From contig NZ_BJVA01000002.1 of assembly GCF_007988905.1 (NCBI RefSeq), positions 279,669 through 343,668 of the forward strand: a DNA stretch of 64,000 bases, in the 5' to 3' direction. The position numbers were made by a program, and so were the translations under genes. The DNA comes from Gluconobacter kanchanaburiensis NBRC 103587. GTDB lineage: Bacteria > Pseudomonadota > Alphaproteobacteria > Acetobacterales > Acetobacteraceae. The notes under the pieces are model-generated. The model was not told where the DNA came from and ran no database searches. It saw nothing but the letters and a program-made list of their open reading frames with translations. The number at the start of each line of letters is the position of its first letter. The first letter of the stretch is position 1. Positions 60,747 through 64,000 of this stretch are shown here, in pieces.

Positions 60747-63299
60747 ATGAGAATTTCTTCGTCCATCATACAATGGAACAGACGTGTGGGCGTGCCGTTA
60801 AGCATCGTCTCGGGTATACTTCCTCCCCTGACCGGCTGGGCGCAGACAACCCGCGGCACAATTGCGCAGACACCTGAAGCGGTTATCGTTACGGGCACCC
60901 GCTCATCCGTCAAGGCGTCGAAAAGCATGTCGCCCATCGCTATTTTCACAGCGGCTGACCTGAAGAGAACTGGTCAGACCAGCCTGAAGAACGCCATTGT
61001 TGCGCTTGATCCTTCAGCAAACAATACGCCGGGATATCCAGGCCAGCTTGGTTTCACTACAAAAACGATGTCACTACGCGGCCTTGGTGCAAATGAAACG
61101 CTTGTACTGGTCAACGGGAAACGCCGGCATACCATGTCGTCTGTTTTCTATGGGGGCGCCATGCAGGGCCAGTCTCCCGTCGATCTCGATATGATTCCGA
61201 TGAGCGCCGTAGATCACATCGAAATCCTGAAAGACGGAGCAGCTGCACAGTATGGTTCCGACGCCATCGCTGGTGTCGTCAACATCATTCTCAAATCCGC
61301 AGACCATGGAGGTTCTGTCGATGTCGGATATAACCAGTATGGTTCAAGCGTTGGTCCACTCGGAGATTATGGCAAGGGTGGTAACCTGAATTACAATCAG
61401 GGTTTCCGGATAGGACGAGACGGCTTCCTGAACCTGACGGCTGAATTTGTCGGCAACCAGTCCACGAATTATGGCGGTTATGTTCCGAAGACCCAGGGCG
61501 GCAGCCCGGTGCTGCTGTATCCATTACTCGCCGACGGTTCGCAAGATCCAAGAGAAAATGGCAACCGTTATCGTCAGATTTCAGGCAGCCCGGAATCTGA
61601 ACGGCAGAGCGTTGCATATAATCTCGAAATTCCGCTGAACGAAAAGATCCGATTTTACTCCTACGCCACTTATTCACACCGCACGTCCTTCGTCGCGGCT
61701 TGGTACAGACCGTCGAACTCGCAGCAAAACATCATGAGCGTTTATCCAGACGGATATCTGCCAACCGATACGACGGAAGACAATGATTTCCAATTCACGA
61801 GCGGCTTGAAGGGGGACAACTTCTTCGGCTGGCACTGGGATGGCAGCATCAATTACGGACGCGACGACAGCAGCATCGGCATCCAGAACACCATCAACAA
61901 TTCTCTCGGCCCAGACAGTCCACACAATTTTCACCTGCAATCTCTGGCAAACTCCGAGCTGACAGCGGATTTCGATATCCGTCATTCATTCCGGACAGGC
62001 CTTTTCAAGGATCCTCTTCAGGTCGCGGCCGGTATCGAATATCGCTACCAGCAATACGAGGTGGACGCAGGCGAGCGATCAGCCTGGGCCGATGGCGGTT
62101 ACGTTAATCCCGCCAGTTACGTCTTCCCCAATGCCACACCCGCGCTTCCCTTCGCGTCCGGCCTAGGCGCAACCTCTCCCTCGCAAGCCGGTACCCATGC
62201 ACGGATGAATGGCGCGTTCTATCTTGATCTGACGCAGAAAGTGACCGACAAGATAACAGTTGCCCTCTCGGGCCGTGATGAGCAGTACAGCGATTTTGGG
62301 AATGCCCTGAGCGGAAAAGCGTCCTTGCGTTATCAGGTCACACCCTGGATCGCCCTGCGGGGATCAGCCAGCAATGGCTTCCATGCTCCCACGCTCCAGC
62401 AAGAATATTTCCAGAGCACCGCCCTGTATTATTCCATTCTACCCAGCACGAACCAGCTCGTGCAGTCCTATACAAACTATGCCTCTGTCACGAACGCTGG
62501 CGCCCGCGCCCTTGGTGCCACGCCCCTTAAACCCGAAACCTCTCACAACTTCAGCGCAGGCTTTGTTCTCACGCCCCTGAAACGGCTCGATATATCCGTC
62601 GACGCCTATCGTATCGACATTTTCAACCAGATTGTTCCCATCTCTGTCTCCGGTGCAGGTGTTTCCGGAGCAACCGTGCTGAATATCCTTCATCAGGACG
62701 GCATCGTTCCTAATGACGGCCGTTATTATGGCTACACTTATGAGCGGAACGCAGCCCATACCCGCGCCATGGGGCTCGATCTTCAGGCGCATTACCTCAG
62801 CAGGTTCGGACAGGCAGGAAACGTCCTGTGGACCGTCATGATGAACCAGCAGCAGCACCAGATCATGAGAGTCAACCCGCTGAACGTGAATCTCGGCTCA
62901 GGCGTCACGGCACTTTATCGCAGTCAGATTGGCAATATCACGGCGATTTATCCCCGAAATACTCTCCGTCTTAGTGGCACGTGGAACATAGACAACTGGA
63001 GTACAACCGTCAGGATCTCGCGTTATTCAAAAACCCAGCTCTGGAGTGATCGTGGCGCTGCATACGACCAGACGGTTGCCCCCGCCTGGCTGATGGACTT
63101 CGATGTTTCCTATACCTTCCCAAACCGTATCCGGGTTTCAGCGGGCGGCAACAATGTTTTCAATCACCGCCCGCAGACCCTCAGCAAACTGGCACAGGGC
63201 GCCCAGTCCCTCCTTCAGGTCAATCCGAACTACAGCTACGCATCGGCTTACGGGCTAGACGGGAGCTATTTCTATGGCCGTGTCAGCTATTCATGGTGA
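60747..63299 (+). CDS. TonB-dependent outer-membrane receptor, copy 2
   Basis: A 850-residue receptor. The signal peptide ends near LTGWAQ. The TonB box region is EAVIVTGTRSSVKASKS, the plug covers about 55-185 with TMSLRGLGANETLVLVNGKRRH and HIEILKDGAAAQYGSDAIAGVVNIILK, and the barrel ends in the aromatic FYGRVSYSW. This plug type is common for receptors of organic nutrients rather than siderophores. Next to sulfur-scavenging genes it probably brings an organosulfur compound across the outer membrane, though no sequence feature proves that. The 101-base upstream gap holds the inverted repeat. Confidence 0.92.
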   Translation: MRISSSIIQWNRRVGVPLSIVSGILPPLTGWAQTTRGTIAQTPEAVIVTGTRSSVKASKSMSPIAIFTAADLKRTGQTSLKNAIVALDPSANNTPGYPGQLGFTTKTMSLRGLGANETLVLVNGKRRHTMSSVFYGGAMQGQSPVDLDMIPMSAVDHIEILKDGAAAQYGSDAIAGVVNIILKSADHGGSVDVGYNQYGSSVGPLGDYGKGGNLNYNQGFRIGRDGFLNLTAEFVGNQSTNYGGYVPKTQGGSPVLLYPLLADGSQDPRENGNRYRQISGSPESERQSVAYNLEIPLNEKIRFYSYATYSHRTSFVAAWYRPSNSQQNIMSVYPDGYLPTDTTEDNDFQFTSGLKGDNFFGWHWDGSINYGRDDSSIGIQNTINNSLGPDSPHNFHLQSLANSELTADFDIRHSFRTGLFKDPLQVAAGIEYRYQQYEVDAGERSAWADGGYVNPASYVFPNATPALPFASGLGATSPSQAGTHARMNGAFYLDLTQKVTDKITVALSGRDEQYSDFGNALSGKASLRYQVTPWIALRGSASNGFHAPTLQQEYFQSTALYYSILPSTNQLVQSYTNYASVTNAGARALGATPLKPETSHNFSAGFVLTPLKRLDISVDAYRIDIFNQIVPISVSGAGVSGATVLNILHQDGIVPNDGRYYGYTYERNAAHTRAMGLDLQAHYLSRFGQAGNVLWTVMMNQQQHQIMRVNPLNVNLGSGVTALYRSQIGNITAIYPRNTLRLSGTWNIDNWSTTVRISRYSKTQLWSDRGAAYDQTVAPAWLMDFDVSYTFPNRIRVSAGGNNVFNHRPQTLSKLAQGAQSLLQVNPNYSYASAYGLDGSYFYGRVSYSW

Positions 63300-63491
63300 C
63301 CTAGAACACAGAGACCCTTAAGACACTGACGTTTGCACAGCGGCAGTGCGAGAATAAAGGAAAGATAGCAGCGAATGGACCTTGCAATTCCATGCTTTAT
63401 TTCAACACCCATACCTGGAAGGTTCGAAAAAACATTAATTGATGTCCCTTGGTTCTGATTTTATTTTTTTGGCGATTCAATTGACGGTTTT

Positions 63492-63540
63492 CGGGGGAGC
63501 TTTTGATCTGTATTTTGAACAGATCAGAGATTATCCCCCG
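63492..63540. repeat. nested inverted repeat beside the transposase remnant
   Basis: Outer arms CGGGGGA (63492-63498) and TCCCCCG (63534-63540) enclose inner arms GATCTG (63505-63510) and CAGATC (63520-63525). The structure ends eight bases before the transposase remnant. It may be a terminator, an insertion sequence end or a small repetitive element. The rest of the gap 63300-63491 is AT-rich with no supported gene. Confidence 0.5.
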
Positions 63541-63547
63541 TTAATGA

Positions 63548-63979
63548 CTACGCGCCTGCGCTTAACTTTTCGAGGAATCGGCGCATATTATAGACGATAT
63601 TGGCGAGGCCGATCCTCATAGTGGCCCCGGTTATGTCCACGGTTCGGATGAACAATCCCGTCTGTGATTTCTGGCCGGCAAAGACATGCTCGACACGTGA
63701 CCGGATCACGGGCTTTCCAACATTCAATTTCTGGATATGCCAAGGCATAGGTCTGAGATACGCCTTTTTTCTGTGAGCCTTCGAGACAAAGCCCGGCTTT
63801 TTCATGAAGGCTTCGTTGGCTTTGGAGCGATCGGCCGTGTCTGCCCATACCCTTACAGGCGCGCTGGTTTTATCCAGCAGCCCATCGATCGCACCCGCTT
63901 GTATCATACGCTCGCGGAACAGCCAGATCGTTTTGGCATCCGGCACCCGATCTGAAAGCCCCAATCCCAGAAAGCGCAT
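63548..63979 (-). pseudogene. IS5-family transposase remnant, internally deleted
   Basis: A 143-residue open frame with IS5-family transposase sequence at both ends: SDRVPDAKTIWLFRERMIQAGAIDG corresponds to the N-terminal part, and VWADTADRSKANEAF, IRSRVEHVFAGQKSQTG and RIGLANIVYNMRRFLEKL to the C-terminal catalytic part with Asp and Glu. The join at GAIDGLLDKTS lacks roughly 120 residues, including the first catalytic Asp region, by comparison with the family as I know it. Directly upstream of the ATG are in-frame TAG and TGA codons, so the 5' end is also missing. It cannot transpose on its own. Confidence 0.8.
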
Positions 63980-64000
63980 CTAGGCTCAGGACTCATAGGC

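Noticed and set aside
63439..63621. 60-codon open frame on the plus strand near the transposase remnant
   Set aside because: It overlaps the nested inverted repeat and the antisense of the transposase end, and has no recognisable product.
1..64000. tRNA, rRNA or CRISPR arrays
   Set aside because: No cloverleaf-like T-loop sequences, rRNA stretches or regularly spaced identical repeats were recognised in any gap.

Overview
The window looks like a chromosomal segment of an alphaproteobacterium, most likely an acetic acid bacterium (Acetobacteraceae, for example a Gluconobacter, Asaia or Komagataeibacter relative). The reasons are GC-rich coding with strong third-position G/C, many dehydrogenases and oxidases of alcohols and hydroxy acids, TonB-dependent receptors beside catabolic genes, and an IS5-type transposase remnant of a kind I associate with this family. 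The genus is an inference. No tRNA, rRNA, CRISPR array or replication origin was seen, and no gap between genes exceeds 300 bases.

Region 1 (1-25290) is a large catabolic cluster. A LuxR-type regulator and a class III aminotransferase diverge at the left. A minus-strand set follows: NCS1 permease, YtcJ-like amidohydrolase, FMN-dependent 2-hydroxy-acid oxidase, PuuC-like aldehyde dehydrogenase and GhrA-like 2-hydroxyacid dehydrogenase. Diverging from it is a plus-strand set: zinc alcohol dehydrogenase, SDR, HisD-like dehydrogenase, APH-fold kinase, a second NCS1 permease, a RidA-like protein, a TonB receptor and a GMC oxidoreductase. A LysR regulator, a class II aldolase, a flavoprotein monooxygenase, an M20 deacetylase and a DUF1028 protein complete it. 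Together they suggest uptake and stepwise oxidation of a small, probably nitrogen-containing polyol or amine. The substrate is not identifiable from sequence.

Region 2 (25291-43618) is a two-component system (minus strand) divergent from a 15.7 kb export operon: HlyD-like adaptor, one MacB/LolD-type ATPase, four FtsX/MacB-type permeases in tandem, a TolC-type outer-membrane protein, and a fifth permease. An 18-bp palindrome lies in the shared promoter region. The response regulator has lost the residues a sigma-54 activator needs.

Region 3 (43827-63299) is a sulfur-scavenging island. It holds two SsuBC/TauBC-like ABC cores, three substrate-binding proteins, an acyl-CoA-dehydrogenase-like flavoprotein, an SsuD-like and an NtaA/DszA-like luciferase-family monooxygenase, a flavin reductase, a redoxin, a thiol dioxygenase of the 3-mercaptopropionate type coupled to a four-domain rhodanese, a class II aldolase, a second 2-hydroxyacid dehydrogenase, a LysR regulator and a second TonB receptor. 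The expected job is to import organosulfur compounds, cleave C-S bonds with reduced flavin, and recover sulfur.

Region 4 (63300-64000) holds an AT-rich gap with a nested inverted repeat and an internally deleted IS5-family transposase remnant.
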